NCBI RefSeq assembly: GCF_008806595.1
Contig: NZ_VZRB01000006.1
Coordinates: 62,001-126,000, forward strand
Source: Streptomyces luteolifulvus
GTDB lineage: Bacteria > Actinomycetota > Actinomycetes > Streptomycetales > Streptomycetaceae
Direction of reading: 5' to 3'
DNA length: 64,000 bases
The notes beneath the pieces were generated by a model. The model did no database searches. It saw nothing but the letters and a program-made list of their open reading frames with translations, and was not told the DNA's origin. The position numbers were made by a program, and so were the translations under genes. Positions 44,592-53,732 of the stretch are shown here, piece by piece. The first letter of the stretch is position 1. The number at the start of each line of letters is the position of its first letter.

Positions 44592-45334
44592 GAGACACCT
44601 GTTCCGACCCGCGAGACGATTTCGTCCCAGTAGCCGGGCATGGCCTCCCAGGGGTCGACCCGGCCTCCGCGATCCCTCCGGTCGGTGAACCAGATCGTCG
44701 AGGCGCCCTGCCAGCGGGCGATACGCAGCGCCTCCTCGAGATGGCCGCGGGGGACGCCGTGGACCAAGTGGCAGAAAAGTTCGGGCGGGTGGTCGGCGGT
44801 CCACTCCGCCACCTGGGACCAGCGGTACTCGCTCCACGGGCCGGCGAAGGTGACCAGCTGGTCGGCGGTCTCGGCGTAGCCGGGGTGGGGATGAGTGCCG
44901 TGGCCGAGGACGATGTGGGGATCGTCACGGATCGCCCGGAGCGTGGTGACCGTGCGGCGGACCTCGGGGAGCGCGGCAGGGCCCGTCGGACAGCGGTCCA
45001 GAAGGAAGCCGTCGACCTGGTACCAGTCGAGATAGCGGTGCGCGTCGGAGATCATCTCGCCGAAGGCGCGGGCGCCGTGCGCGGTGTCGAGATGGCCGAG
45101 GACGCGGACGCCCGCGTTGCGCAGCCGGCCGGCTGCCTCCAGGCAGTGCGGATCGGGTCGGACGCCCGGGCCGCCCGCCACGTTCAGGACGACCCAGTGC
45201 AGGGGTGTGCCGGGGCGGGCGAGCGCACCCCACTCGCTGGGCGCGAGCAGGGGGTGCGCCAAGCCGGGGATGCCCAGGCCGGTGCGGACGTCGGTGCTCG
45301 CGGCTCCCGCCGTGGTGCTGGTCAGATGCGGCAT
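44585..45334 (-). CDS. Spherulation-specific family 4-like protein (glycosidase-like fold)
   Basis: A 249-aa protein of the spherulation-specific family 4, related to family 114 polygalactosaminidase-type glycosidases. Conserved segments are HWVVLNVAGGPG, VLGHLDTAHGAR, YQVDGFLLDRCPTG and HIVLGHGTHPHPGY. No signal peptide is seen, unlike secreted relatives. It overlaps the upstream epimerase gene by 13 nt. Together with the neighbouring epimerase and glycosyltransferase it suggests handling of an amino-sugar polymer, which is inference. Confidence 0.78.
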   Translation of the reverse strand: MPHLTSTTAGAASTDVRTGLGIPGLAHPLLAPSEWGALARPGTPLHWVVLNVAGGPGVRPDPHCLEAAGRLRNAGVRVLGHLDTAHGARAFGEMISDAHRYLDWYQVDGFLLDRCPTGPAALPEVRRTVTTLRAIRDDPHIVLGHGTHPHPGYAETADQLVTFAGPWSEYRWSQVAEWTADHPPELFCHLVHGVPRGHLEEALRIARWQGASTIWFTDRRDRGGRVDPWEAMPGYWDEIVSRVGTGVSE

Positions 45335-46281
45335 GCCGCCTCCATCCAGATGTCGCCGAGGGACTCTTCGAGATTGATCCGGGGCCGCCAGCCGAGCCGG
45401 TCGCGGGCGGTGCGCACATCGGCCTGCTGCCAGCTGCCGCAGCCGTCCGGGTACGGGTACGCGACCGGGGTCGCGTGGTCGGAGTCGGTGCGCGGGTGTC
45501 CGATGGCCGCCCTGAGGGAGCCGGGAGGTCCGTCGAGTTCATGGAGGGCGCCGGCGTATCCGGCCACCCGAGCGAGGACGGCGGCGGCGTCGCGCAGGCG
45601 GACGGCGCGGCCCGAGCCGATGTTGATGACGCCCTGCGCGGCGGAGAGCGAGGCGGCGTGGACGGCGCGGGCGACATCGCGTACGTCGATGAAGTCGCGC
45701 TGGGCGCCGAGGCCGCCGAGCTTGAGTTCGCCGTCGCCCGACTGCATGGCGCGGCGCATGGCCTCGGCGAGCCGGCCGAGGGGGGATCCGGCGGGGGTGC
45801 CGGGGCCCGCCGGTGAGAAGACGCGCAGGACGACGGCGTCCAGGCCGGAGCCCAGGACGAGTTCGGTGGCGGCGAGCTTGCTGACACCGTACGGGCCGCC
45901 GGGGCGGGGCACGGCGTCCTCGGCCGTGGAGGAACCGGGCTGGCTCGGGCCGTACTCGGCGCCGCAGCCGATCTGCACCAGGCGGGCGCCGCAACCGCTG
46001 CGGCGCAGCGCCTCGCAGACGGTGGCGACGGCGACGGTGTTGTGGCGGGTGAGTTCGCGGGCGCCGCCGCGGGTGGCGCCCGCGCAGTTGATGACGACAC
46101 CGGGGTGGACGGCGTCGAGGAAGCGGGTGAGGGCGCCGGGGCTGCCGGACGCAAGGTCGAAGCGGACGTCGGCGTCGTCGCCGCGGCCGAGGGCGGTGAG
46201 CTGGACGGCCGGGTCGGCGAGCAGGCGTTCGGCGACGAAGCGGCCGAGGTAGCCGTTGGCTCCGATCAGCAGGACTCTCAT
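45322..46281 (-). CDS. NAD-dependent sugar epimerase/dehydratase
   Basis: A 319-aa extended SDR protein. It starts MRVLLIGANGYLGRF with the GxxGYxG cofactor loop. The catalytic YGVSK motif is in GGPYGVSKLAATE and a substrate segment QRDFIDVRDVARAVH follows. Such enzymes epimerise or dehydrate nucleotide sugars. It overlaps the spherulation-like gene by 13 nt. The 217-bp gap upstream holds no gene, only GC-rich sequence. Confidence 0.85.
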   Translation of the reverse strand: MRVLLIGANGYLGRFVAERLLADPAVQLTALGRGDDADVRFDLASGSPGALTRFLDAVHPGVVINCAGATRGGARELTRHNTVAVATVCEALRRSGCGARLVQIGCGAEYGPSQPGSSTAEDAVPRPGGPYGVSKLAATELVLGSGLDAVVLRVFSPAGPGTPAGSPLGRLAEAMRRAMQSGDGELKLGGLGAQRDFIDVRDVARAVHAASLSAAQGVINIGSGRAVRLRDAAAVLARVAGYAGALHELDGPPGSLRAAIGHPRTDSDHATPVAYPYPDGCGSWQQADVRTARDRLGWRPRINLEESLGDIWMEAACRI

Positions 46282-46498
46282 CGGGCGGCTCCCGGGGCCG
46301 AGGCTTCGGGTCGGGAGGTGATCATCTGGCGTTCTCCTTCAGCGGGGTTGGTGTGGTTGCCTCCGGCGGTTCGGCCGGGCGCCTGCGGCCGGTTGCGGCC
46401 GCTGTCCGCCGGGCGCCCTGAGCGCGGGCGCGCGTGTCGCTGCGGCGGGTGGGGGGTGCGCCGCGGACGGCCGGGGCGTCACGGGGGTTCCTGCCGCG

Positions 46499-47593
46499 TC
46501 ACCACGGCTGGTCCGTCGGTGTGTGCGCCGACGCTCTGGTCAGCCTGCGCGTCGCGTGGACGAGGAGGACCAGGGCCGCCGCTCCGCAGGTGGCCGTGGG
46601 GACGCCGGCCGGGCCCCCCATGCCGACCACCGTCTTTACGGGGGTGATCAGGAGGTCCCATCCGGGCAGGCGGGCGGCGAAGACGGTGGCCAGGGCGGTC
46701 GCCTGGGCCGTGGCCGTCGCGGCGAGGACGAGGGCGGGCGCGCGGGTGAAGCCGTGGAGAGTGAGGAGGCGGGCGAGGAAGAGGAGGGCACCGAGGGCGA
46801 TGGCCTGGGCATGGCCGGCGGGCTCGTCCAGGACCGTGCCGCACAGGGCCGACAAGGCCGTGAGGGAACACAGGTACAGGGCGAACGTGCCCAGGAGGAG
46901 GGGTGTGGCGGAGGCGGTGAAGTCCTCCAGGCTTCGGCTGGCCGTCAGTTTGCGGCGGGCGCGTCCGGCGAAGAGGTGCGCGCACCAGGCGGCGGGGGCG
47001 CACGAGAGCGTGAGGGCGAGGACGGGGGCGGCGGCGAGCGGCCACGGGCCGTCGGAGGCACCCGTGGGCAGCCTGTCGGGGCCTCCGGCGAGGGCGGCCC
47101 GCAGGAGGCCGTCGCCGAGGAGTGCGTAGGCGGCGAGCCAGCAGGTCCACAAGCCGGTCGCGCGGGAACCGGACCGGATGTGGTCCTTGAGGCCGAGCGG
47201 GCCGCGGGCGAGGGCGGCGCGCAGGCCGAGGGCCACCGCCAGAGCGCCCACTGCGGCTGCGATCGGGCGCTGTTGGCCGTGGGTGAGGTGCAGGCCGGCC
47301 ACGGCCGCGGTGCACAGTGCGCCGGGCAGCAGGGCGAGGAGGGCCCAGTCGGCGCGTGCCCGGACGGGCGCGGGGGCGGCGGTGCCGGCGGGCGTCTCGG
47401 CGTCGCGGGGGACGCGGGCGTACATCTCCTCGGCCAGGGAGAAGACGTCCCGGTGGCGGAAGCGTGCCGCGGTCCGGTCGGTGACGCCGTGGGCCTCCAG
47501 CCCGGCCGCGATCTCCAAGGGGTCCACGGCCCGTTCGCAGAGCTCGCGGTGACGGTGCATCAGGACCTTCACGGGGTCCGCCAGGCCGCTCAT
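46499..47593 (-). CDS. Polytopic membrane protein coupled to the PelF-like glycosyltransferase
   Basis: A 364-aa protein. The first 70 residues are soluble (LADPVKVLMHRHRELCERAV, FRHRDVFSLAEEMYARVPR), followed by about nine hydrophobic helices. The start overlaps the glycosyltransferase stop by 4 nt (ATGA), so production is coupled. In Pel systems a membrane protein carries the polymer with PelF; this one is shorter than PelG and I do not claim homology. Function unknown. Confidence 0.78.
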   Translation of the reverse strand: MSGLADPVKVLMHRHRELCERAVDPLEIAAGLEAHGVTDRTAARFRHRDVFSLAEEMYARVPRDAETPAGTAAPAPVRARADWALLALLPGALCTAAVAGLHLTHGQQRPIAAAVGALAVALGLRAALARGPLGLKDHIRSGSRATGLWTCWLAAYALLGDGLLRAALAGGPDRLPTGASDGPWPLAAAPVLALTLSCAPAAWCAHLFAGRARRKLTASRSLEDFTASATPLLLGTFALYLCSLTALSALCGTVLDEPAGHAQAIALGALLFLARLLTLHGFTRAPALVLAATATAQATALATVFAARLPGWDLLITPVKTVVGMGGPAGVPTATCGAAALVLLVHATRRLTRASAHTPTDQPW

Positions 47594-49326
47594 CGTGCCC
47601 CCTCCGCAGCGGGGACCGGGTCCGCGGTCCGGAACGGTGGCTCCGCCGTCGCCCAGCCGGGGATGCCGCCGGTCACGGCACGTGCGGCCGGTTCGGTCCA
47701 GCGGCCGGGTACATGAGCCTCTGCGGGGGCGGCGAAGGGAAGCGGTTCTCCGGTGGCGTCGAGGACGACTCGACGGACCGGACTGTGGGAGACGATCTCC
47801 AGGTAAATGCCGTGAAATGCCGCGGTGTTCTGCTCGACGGCGAAGAGTTCGAGCGCGCGGGCGCGTGCGGCGGCGCCCAGGCGTTCGCGGCGCTCCGGGT
47901 CGCGCAGCAGTGCCAGACACGCCTCGGCGAGCGCCCGGGGGTTGCGCGGGGGCACGACGAGCCCCGTGCCGCCGATGACCTCGACGACCGCACCGACGTC
48001 CGTGGACACCGTGCCGCGACCACAGAACATGGCCTCGACCAGGCTGATCGGGAAGCCCTCGACGACGCTGGACAGCACGGTCACGGCCCCCGTGGCGTAG
48101 GCGTCGGCGAGGGTCGGGACCTCCGGGCCGCCGATCTCCATGAAGGAGACGGGGTTGTCGCCGACTTCGTGGAGGCCATCGGCCTCGTCGGGGAAGAGCT
48201 GCGCCGCCAGCGCCTTGCAGTGCCCGAGGTAGGCCGTGCCCTCGGGGCCCGCGGGGGCGCCGACGATCCGCAGGCGCGTCTTCGGCTCTTCCTTGCGCAC
48301 ATCCGCGAAGGCGTGCAGCAGCGACACCAGGTCCTTCGCCGGTTCGACCCGGCCGACCCAGACCAGCGTGTCGGGGTCCGCGGACCTGGGCGATTCGCCC
48401 ACCTCCGTGAAGTGGGAGGCGTCCATGCCCGGGTAGACGGTGCGCAGCTTCGCGCGGTCGGCGCCGCACCGTTCCTGCCACCGGCGGGCGTGGGCGTTGC
48501 CGGGGGTGATGAGCGCGGCCCGGTCGTAGATCTCGGTCGCGAGCCTGCCGTGGAAGGCGGCGAGGAGCGCCCGTACCGCGGGCGAGGACTCCGCGGCGGC
48601 CAGGTAGTGCGTCCGCAGCTGAACGCCGTACTCGGTCACCAGCAGGGGCACGCCCAAGAAGTGGTGCGCGAGCAGCCCGGTCAGCGCGGCCGGGCCGCCG
48701 GACGCCGCGTGGCACAGGTCGACCGAGCCGAGGCCGTCGTCCCCGTACCAGTCGAGCGAGAGGGGGCGCAGGGCGCGCTCCAGGTGGGCGGCCACGGCGA
48801 GCAGTTGGGGTACGCGGGCCTCGCGCGCCGCACGGAGAGTGCCGGGCGCACGACAGGCGCGTTCCAGGGCGTTCACGGCGGCTTCCGAGCGCAGCGCTCC
48901 CACCAGCCCGCCCTCGTCCCGGGCCAGTTCGGCCAGGCCGTACAGCGCACTGCGGAAACGGTCCGCCTCGGTGGCGAGCGGATCCGCCGTCCCGGCCCAC
49001 AGTTCCAGGGGCGGGCCGGAGCCACCGTACGGGCCCGCCGTGCACAGCACGGCCGCCAGTTCCCCGTAGCACTCCGCGAACCGGCGGCGCGCGGCACGCC
49101 CGCGCCCGCCGCCGTCGTCCTCGGCCGTCCACAGCGGTGCGGTGCGCACCCTGCGGACCTGTGGTGGCAGCGGGACCCAGCCCTCGTCCTCCTGGCGCTC
49201 GCTTCGGCTGAGCGCGTAGATGTCGAACTCGTGCTGCCCGAGCCCGCGTACGAGCCGGTCGCACCAGAGCCTCGCCTCACCGCTCACATACGGATAGCCA
49301 CCCTCCGTAAGCAGTCCGATGCGCAC
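47590..49326 (-). CDS. GT4-family glycosyltransferase, PelF/DUF3492 type
   Basis: A 578-aa glycosyltransferase. The N-terminal DUF3492 region opens RIGLLTEGGYPYVSGEARLW, a hallmark of PelF-type enzymes. The C-terminal GT-B half has VWVGRVEPAKDLVSLL, GPEVPTLADAYATGAVTVLS, EGFPISLVEAMFCGRGTVST and GLVVPPRNPRALAEA. PelF relatives polymerise N-acetylgalactosamine-rich exopolysaccharide. GTG at 49326 is chosen because homology starts at the next residue. It is translationally coupled to the downstream membrane protein gene. Confidence 0.87.
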   Translation of the reverse strand: MRIGLLTEGGYPYVSGEARLWCDRLVRGLGQHEFDIYALSRSERQEDEGWVPLPPQVRRVRTAPLWTAEDDGGGRGRAARRRFAECYGELAAVLCTAGPYGGSGPPLELWAGTADPLATEADRFRSALYGLAELARDEGGLVGALRSEAAVNALERACRAPGTLRAAREARVPQLLAVAAHLERALRPLSLDWYGDDGLGSVDLCHAASGGPAALTGLLAHHFLGVPLLVTEYGVQLRTHYLAAAESSPAVRALLAAFHGRLATEIYDRAALITPGNAHARRWQERCGADRAKLRTVYPGMDASHFTEVGESPRSADPDTLVWVGRVEPAKDLVSLLHAFADVRKEEPKTRLRIVGAPAGPEGTAYLGHCKALAAQLFPDEADGLHEVGDNPVSFMEIGGPEVPTLADAYATGAVTVLSSVVEGFPISLVEAMFCGRGTVSTDVGAVVEVIGGTGLVVPPRNPRALAEACLALLRDPERRERLGAAARARALELFAVEQNTAAFHGIYLEIVSHSPVRRVVLDATGEPLPFAAPAEAHVPGRWTEPAARAVTGGIPGWATAEPPFRTADPVPAAEGAR

Positions 49327-49527
49327 GAACGCACCCCCGATCTCCCGTATGAGGAGCCGCCGTTGACCCGGCGGCTCGCAGCGGGACGAAGGTATGCGGA
49401 CAGGTCGGTGGCGCGACGGACGGTTGTCCATCACGCCACCAAAAGGGGTGAACGGTCGTAACTTTCCCGTGACTACCGCGTTTCGTCGCGCTAAGAGATG
49501 AGTTGCATACGCAACGTCACGGGGGTG

Positions 49528-51297
49528 TCAGCTGCTGCCGGGATACGGCCAGGGGTTGGCCCTGCAGTGGATTCCGTCGTGGTCCAGGAACTTGGTCTGC
49601 TGCTGCATGACCGGGGCCGACTCGCCGTCCTTGTCACAGGTGACATGGCTGTAGCCGAGCCGGTGGCCGACCTCGTGGTTGATCAGCATCTGCCGGTAGG
49701 CGTGTATCCGATCGCCGTACGTCGTGGAGCCCTGCGCCCATCGATAGGCGTTGATCATCACGCGCTCGGTGCTGGCCGAGTCGCAGGAGACGTTGTCCTC
49801 GGTGGTGTCGAGGCCGGACTTGGCGCACCAAGTGGCGGTCGTGCCGGGGCTGGCGAGCGTGATCACGAAGTCGGGCTTGCCGGAGTGGATGCGCTCGAAG
49901 GTGCGGGCGCCGTTGTGGGCCCAGCTCCGGTCGTCGTTGAGCGTCTCCTGCACGGCCTGCGCGAAGAGTTCGCCGTCCAGGCCGAGCCCCTCTTCCACGT
50001 CCACGCGGTACGTGTACTTCTGCCCCGTGCCCGGCGCCTTGTCGATGCCGGGAACCGCGTCGAACCTGCCGGAACCCTGGAGCGCGGGGCTGAGCGCGTA
50101 CGCCTTGCCCATCTTCTGGTCGTACGTCAGAAGAGCCGGGCCGGGAGCACCGGAGGGCGTCGGCCGCCCGTCCCCGCGCGAGGCCGGGTCCCGGGCGTCC
50201 CTGGCCTGGTCGCTCGCGGACTGCGACGGTGCGGCGGTGTCGTCGTGCCCGCCCGCGACCTGGCCGGCCACGACGACGGCCAGCACGGTGGTGACGGCGG
50301 CCGCCGCGATCCCGGTGAACGTCCGCCCCTTGGAGCCCTGCGACCCAGCGGGCTCGCCCTGCGGCGAGGCGTCGCCCTCGGTGGGCCGGGCCCCGGGCTC
50401 GGGAAGGGCGTCCCAGTCGGTGACGGAGGCGTACGGGTCGACGGGGCCGTCGGCCGCGGGGACGGGCGTACGGGGTGCGAAGACGTCGACGTCCTCGTCG
50501 AAGGCGTTGACGTGGGCGTGGTGCGGCCCAGCCGGCGCCGACCGCTGCGGCCGGCGAGGAGCCTCGGTCCGCCCGGCATACCCGTCCGCGGCGTGTCCAC
50601 CCAACTCCCCCCAGCCGCCACCGTGTTCACGCTGCTCGGGGTGACCCCCACGCACCCTGGGGAAACCATGGGAGGGGGTGGCGTCGGGAAGCCGCGGGGC
50701 GCCATGAGCAGGGCTGCCGTCCGGAAGCCGGGGGATGCCGCGGGCGGGCGTACCGTCGTTCGGAAGCCGCGGAAAACCGCGCGCAGGCGTGCCCTCTTCC
50801 GGCGTCCGCGGAAAGCCGCGTCCAGGCGTGCCCTCTTCCGGCATCCGCGGAGAACGATGCGCAGGCGTACCGTCCGGCAACCGCGGAAAGCCGCGAGCGG
50901 GCGTGCCCTCCGGGAACCTCGGCATCCCATGCGCAGGCGCGCCCTCCGGGAACCCCGGTACCCCATGCGCAGGCGCGCCCTCCTGGAACCCTCGCGCCCC
51001 GTGCGCAGGCGCGCCCTCCTGGAACCCTCGCGCCCCGTGCGCAGGCGCGCCCTCCTGGAACCCTTGCGCCCCGTGCGCAGGCGCGCCCTCCTGGAACCCT
51101 TGCGCCCCGTGCGCAGGCGCGCCCTCCTGGAACCCGGGCATGCCGTGCGGCGGTGTGCTGCCCGGGTACGGCGACGTCCCCTGCGCGTTCTGCCGGGCTC
51201 GAGAACCCGCGGAGCTCCGTGCTGCCCTCGCGGCAGCGTCCGCGGTGTCACCCTCGGCGGCGGGCCGGGCGGACCCGCGGCGGCTGTGGCGTCCCAC
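49528..51297 (-). CDS. DUF3152 metzincin-like membrane protein with a long tandem-repeat N-terminus
   Basis: A 589-aa protein. Residues 52-210 are 13 tandem 12-13-residue repeats of the form GxPGFQEGAPAH. An Arg/Ala/Glu-rich segment follows, then one membrane helix (about 340-360) and an extracytoplasmic DUF3152 domain (about 395-589). That domain has HEVGHRLGYSH (H541, H545, H551), the zinc motif of metzincin-like peptidases, and four cysteines (CAKSG, SCDS, TCDK, IHCR) likely paired outside the cell. The counterpart Rv3207c lacks such a repeat, as I recall. GAGGG lies before the GTG. It is 8 bp downstream of the hydrolase gene. Confidence 0.85.
   Translation of the reverse strand: MGRHSRRGSARPAAEGDTADAAARAARSSAGSRARQNAQGTSPYPGSTPPHGMPGFQEGAPAHGAQGFQEGAPAHGAQGFQEGAPAHGARGFQEGAPAHGARGFQEGAPAHGVPGFPEGAPAHGMPRFPEGTPARGFPRLPDGTPAHRSPRMPEEGTPGRGFPRTPEEGTPARGFPRLPNDGTPARGIPRLPDGSPAHGAPRLPDATPSHGFPRVRGGHPEQREHGGGWGELGGHAADGYAGRTEAPRRPQRSAPAGPHHAHVNAFDEDVDVFAPRTPVPAADGPVDPYASVTDWDALPEPGARPTEGDASPQGEPAGSQGSKGRTFTGIAAAAVTTVLAVVVAGQVAGGHDDTAAPSQSASDQARDARDPASRGDGRPTPSGAPGPALLTYDQKMGKAYALSPALQGSGRFDAVPGIDKAPGTGQKYTYRVDVEEGLGLDGELFAQAVQETLNDDRSWAHNGARTFERIHSGKPDFVITLASPGTTATWCAKSGLDTTEDNVSCDSASTERVMINAYRWAQGSTTYGDRIHAYRQMLINHEVGHRLGYSHVTCDKDGESAPVMQQQTKFLDHDGIHCRANPWPYPGSS
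50668..51144 (-). repeat. Tandem 36-39-bp coding repeats in the DUF3152 gene
   Basis: Thirteen consecutive units encode 12-13 residues each. Five units near the 5' end (about 50,965-51,144) are almost identical in DNA, differing by single bases; the others have drifted. Consensus residues are G-x-P-x-F-x-E-G-x-P-A-H. All keep the frame, so it is a protein repeat and not a CRISPR array. Confidence 0.9.
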
Positions 51298-51305
51298 TTC
51301 GGCCC

Positions 51306-52337
51306 TCAGCTCCCCGCACTCTCGGCAGTGCGCGAGCCGACCGCATTCCCGGCACTCTCGCCCGCAGCACCATCCTCAGCCAACTCACCCGTGTCCGCAA
51401 GGAGTTCGCGGAACGCACCGGCCACCGTCTCCGGATACTCCATCATCGCCACATGTCCCGCGTCCGGCAGGGTGAGCAGGCGGGAGTCGCGAAAGGAGCG
51501 GGCCGCCTTCTGGGCCATACGGAAGCCGACGAGCTGGTCCCGGCCCCCGTAGACGAGGAGCGTCGGGGCGAGGACCCGCTCGGCCTGGCGCCACAGCGCG
51601 TGCTGCCCGCCCAGCGTGTACGCGTTGACGAGCCCGCGCGCGGAGCGTGTCATCGCGTCCCAGAAGTACGGCAGCTGCAGCCGCCGTTCCATCTCCTGCA
51701 CGGCGTAACGGAACCCGTCCGGGGTCACCCGGCCGGGATCGCCGTAGCAAAGGGCCATGACCCCGCGGACCCGCTGCTCCGCACTCCACTCCTTGGTGAA
51801 CCGGGTGAAGAGCTCGGCCACGCCCGGCACCGCGAGCAGCGCCGTCGGCACGGCGGTGCGCTGGACCCGCACCTCCGGCAGCGCGGGCGAGACGAGGGTG
51901 AGCGTACGGACGAGGTCGGGCCGCACCGCGGCCACGCGCGTGGTGACCGCACCGCCGAGCGAGTTCCCGAGGAGATGCACAGGCCCGCGCCCGGACGCGT
52001 CGAGAAACCGGATGACCGCGCGCGCGTGCCCCGTGACGGAGTAGTCGCTGTCGTCCGGCGGCGGGGAGTCGCCGAAGCCGGGCAGGTCGACGGCCTCGCC
52101 GTCGACGACGTCCTCGAGCTGCTCCATAAGCGCCGACCAGTTCTGGGAGGAACCTCCGAGGCCGTGGACGTACAGCGCCGGAGGGAGCCCCTCGCGCGCC
52201 GGCGGTCTCGACCGTACGGACAGGGTGACCCCCGGCAGCCCGACCGACCTGAGCCGCTCTCCCTCCCCGACCCTGACGGGCGCCACGACCGGGAGCACGT
52301 TGGAGGCCGACACGGACGGCAGCTCGGTCGAAGACAT
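51306..52337 (-). CDS. Alpha/beta hydrolase
   Basis: A 343-aa hydrolase. The oxyanion motif ALYVHGLGGSSQNW, nucleophile in LLGNSLGGAVTT, acid in YGGRDQLV and histidine in PDAGHVAMME are in the right order. Substrate unknown; similar to lipid or ester hydrolases. TAACAT lies 6 nt before the ATG with no ribosome site, so the transcript may be leaderless. It reads into the DUF3152 gene 8 bp downstream. Counterpart position in mycobacteria is near Rv3203 lipV, but no orthology is claimed. Confidence 0.85.
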   Translation of the reverse strand: MSSTELPSVSASNVLPVVAPVRVGEGERLRSVGLPGVTLSVRSRPPAREGLPPALYVHGLGGSSQNWSALMEQLEDVVDGEAVDLPGFGDSPPPDDSDYSVTGHARAVIRFLDASGRGPVHLLGNSLGGAVTTRVAAVRPDLVRTLTLVSPALPEVRVQRTAVPTALLAVPGVAELFTRFTKEWSAEQRVRGVMALCYGDPGRVTPDGFRYAVQEMERRLQLPYFWDAMTRSARGLVNAYTLGGQHALWRQAERVLAPTLLVYGGRDQLVGFRMAQKAARSFRDSRLLTLPDAGHVAMMEYPETVAGAFRELLADTGELAEDGAAGESAGNAVGSRTAESAGS

Positions 52338-52500
52338 GCCGCAATGTTACGAGACGATCACACCCGGACCCGTGTGTTGGCCGTCACAGAAGACGTGCGG
52401 ATCGATAGCGTCCGGATCGCCTGTCTCCTAGGCTCGTACGCAGGGCACCCGCATGTGGCCCCCTGTTTCGCCCAGGGACGTTCTAGGAAGGGAGCCCGCC

Positions 52501-52725
52501 ATGAGCGTCGACCCCACCGATCCCGAGACGTTCGAGAACGACAACACGCAGGAAGTCCCCGAGTCCGACGTCGAGGCCCCCGAGGGCGACGCCGCGGAGC
52601 AGCGGGCGGACGTCAGGCCGGACCGGGACGACCCGCTGACCGGTGTGGACGCGGACCGGGCCAACGAGGCCGACCTCATCGAACAGGCCCGCGTCGTCTC
52701 CATCGACGAGGACGACTACCGGTGA
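52501..52725 (+). CDS. Small acidic protein of unknown function
   Basis: A 74-aa very acidic protein (MSVDPTDPETFENDNTQEVP at the start, SIDEDDYR at the end). AGGAAGGGA lies upstream of the ATG. Probably disordered. I recognise only that such proteins are common in Streptomyces genomes. Confidence 0.65.
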   Translation: MSVDPTDPETFENDNTQEVPESDVEAPEGDAAEQRADVRPDRDDPLTGVDADRANEADLIEQARVVSIDEDDYR

Positions 52726-52946
52726 CGCAGGGCGGCAGGGTGACGTATCCAGACGTGTCCGAAAGGGCGCCACTGAGCAGGGGTGGGGCGCCCAATGCCC
52801 GCACCATCCCCGTCTGAAACACTCTGCGCGGCTTTCGTCGCTGTCCGGTCCGTGAAATTCTGCGCTCTCACCGCGCACACCACGGTTACCGAAAAGTACG
52901 ATGGCGGCGCGGCGCACACCGCATGTGGACGACATTGGGAGGCGGC

Positions 52947-53588
52947 GTGACAGCCATCGAGCAGACAGAGGCGGCCCGCCCGCGAGGGACGCGCCTGCCG
53001 CGACGTGCCCGACGGAACCAGCTGCTGGGCGCCGCCCAGGAAGTGTTCGTGGCGCAGGGCTACCACGCGGCCGCGATGGACGACATCGCCGAGCGGGCCG
53101 GTGTCAGCAAGCCCGTGCTCTATCAGCACTTCCCGGGCAAGCTCGACCTCTACCTCGCACTGCTGGACCAGCACTGCGAGTCACTGATCCAGGCCGTACG
53201 GGGCGCACTGGCGTCGACGACCGACAACAAGCAGCGCGTACGGGCGACCATGGACGCCTATTTCGCGTACGTCGAGGACGACGGCGGCGCCTTCCGTCTG
53301 GTCTTCGAGTCGGACCTGACGAACGAGCCCGCGGTGCGCGAGCGCGTCGACAAGGTCACCGTCGAGTGCGCCGAGGCGATCTGTGACGTCATCGCGGAGG
53401 ACACGGGCCTCTCGCGCGCGGAGTCGATGCTGCTGGCCTCCGGCCTCGGCGGCCTCGCCCAGGTGGTGGCCCGCTCGTGGCTGCACAGCGACCGCAGCGT
53501 CCCCCGTGAGGAGGCGGTCCAGCTGCTGACCTCGCTGGCCTGGCGCGGCATCGCCGGTTTCCCGCTGCACGGCACCGAGCCGCACTGA
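52947..53588 (+). CDS. TetR-family transcriptional regulator
   Basis: A 213-aa TetR regulator (counterpart of Rv3208). The DNA-binding domain reads RNQLLGAAQEVFVAQGYHAA followed by MDDIAERAGVSKPVLYQHFPGK. The C-terminal ligand domain is helical and acidic. GTG at 52947 has GGGAGG 4 nt upstream, deciding against an upstream ATG. TACGAT about 50 bp upstream is a possible -10. Ligand unknown. Confidence 0.9.
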   Translation: MTAIEQTEAARPRGTRLPRRARRNQLLGAAQEVFVAQGYHAAAMDDIAERAGVSKPVLYQHFPGKLDLYLALLDQHCESLIQAVRGALASTTDNKQRVRATMDAYFAYVEDDGGAFRLVFESDLTNEPAVRERVDKVTVECAEAICDVIAEDTGLSRAESMLLASGLGGLAQVVARSWLHSDRSVPREEAVQLLTSLAWRGIAGFPLHGTEPH

Positions 53589-53732
53589 CACGGAGCCCCG
53601 GGCGTCTGTTCCCGCCCGCTGTTCGCTCCTGGCGTGCTCGGACGGAGCGTGTACGTCCCCTCACCGGGCTAATGTGTGCTGGGTACGGCGCGGAAGGTCG
53701 CGCACTTCACTGACCGTCGGAGGGACATAGCC

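Noticed and set aside
43358..46252. 964-codon + strand frame opposite moeZ and the epimerase genes
   Set aside because: It spans several real genes with complete catalytic motifs and overlaps two promoters; it arises from GC bias.
50668..51144. Regular 36-bp repeats resembling a CRISPR array
   Set aside because: There are no unique spacers; repeats are contiguous, drift gradually and keep a reading frame of a protein with conserved C-terminal domain.
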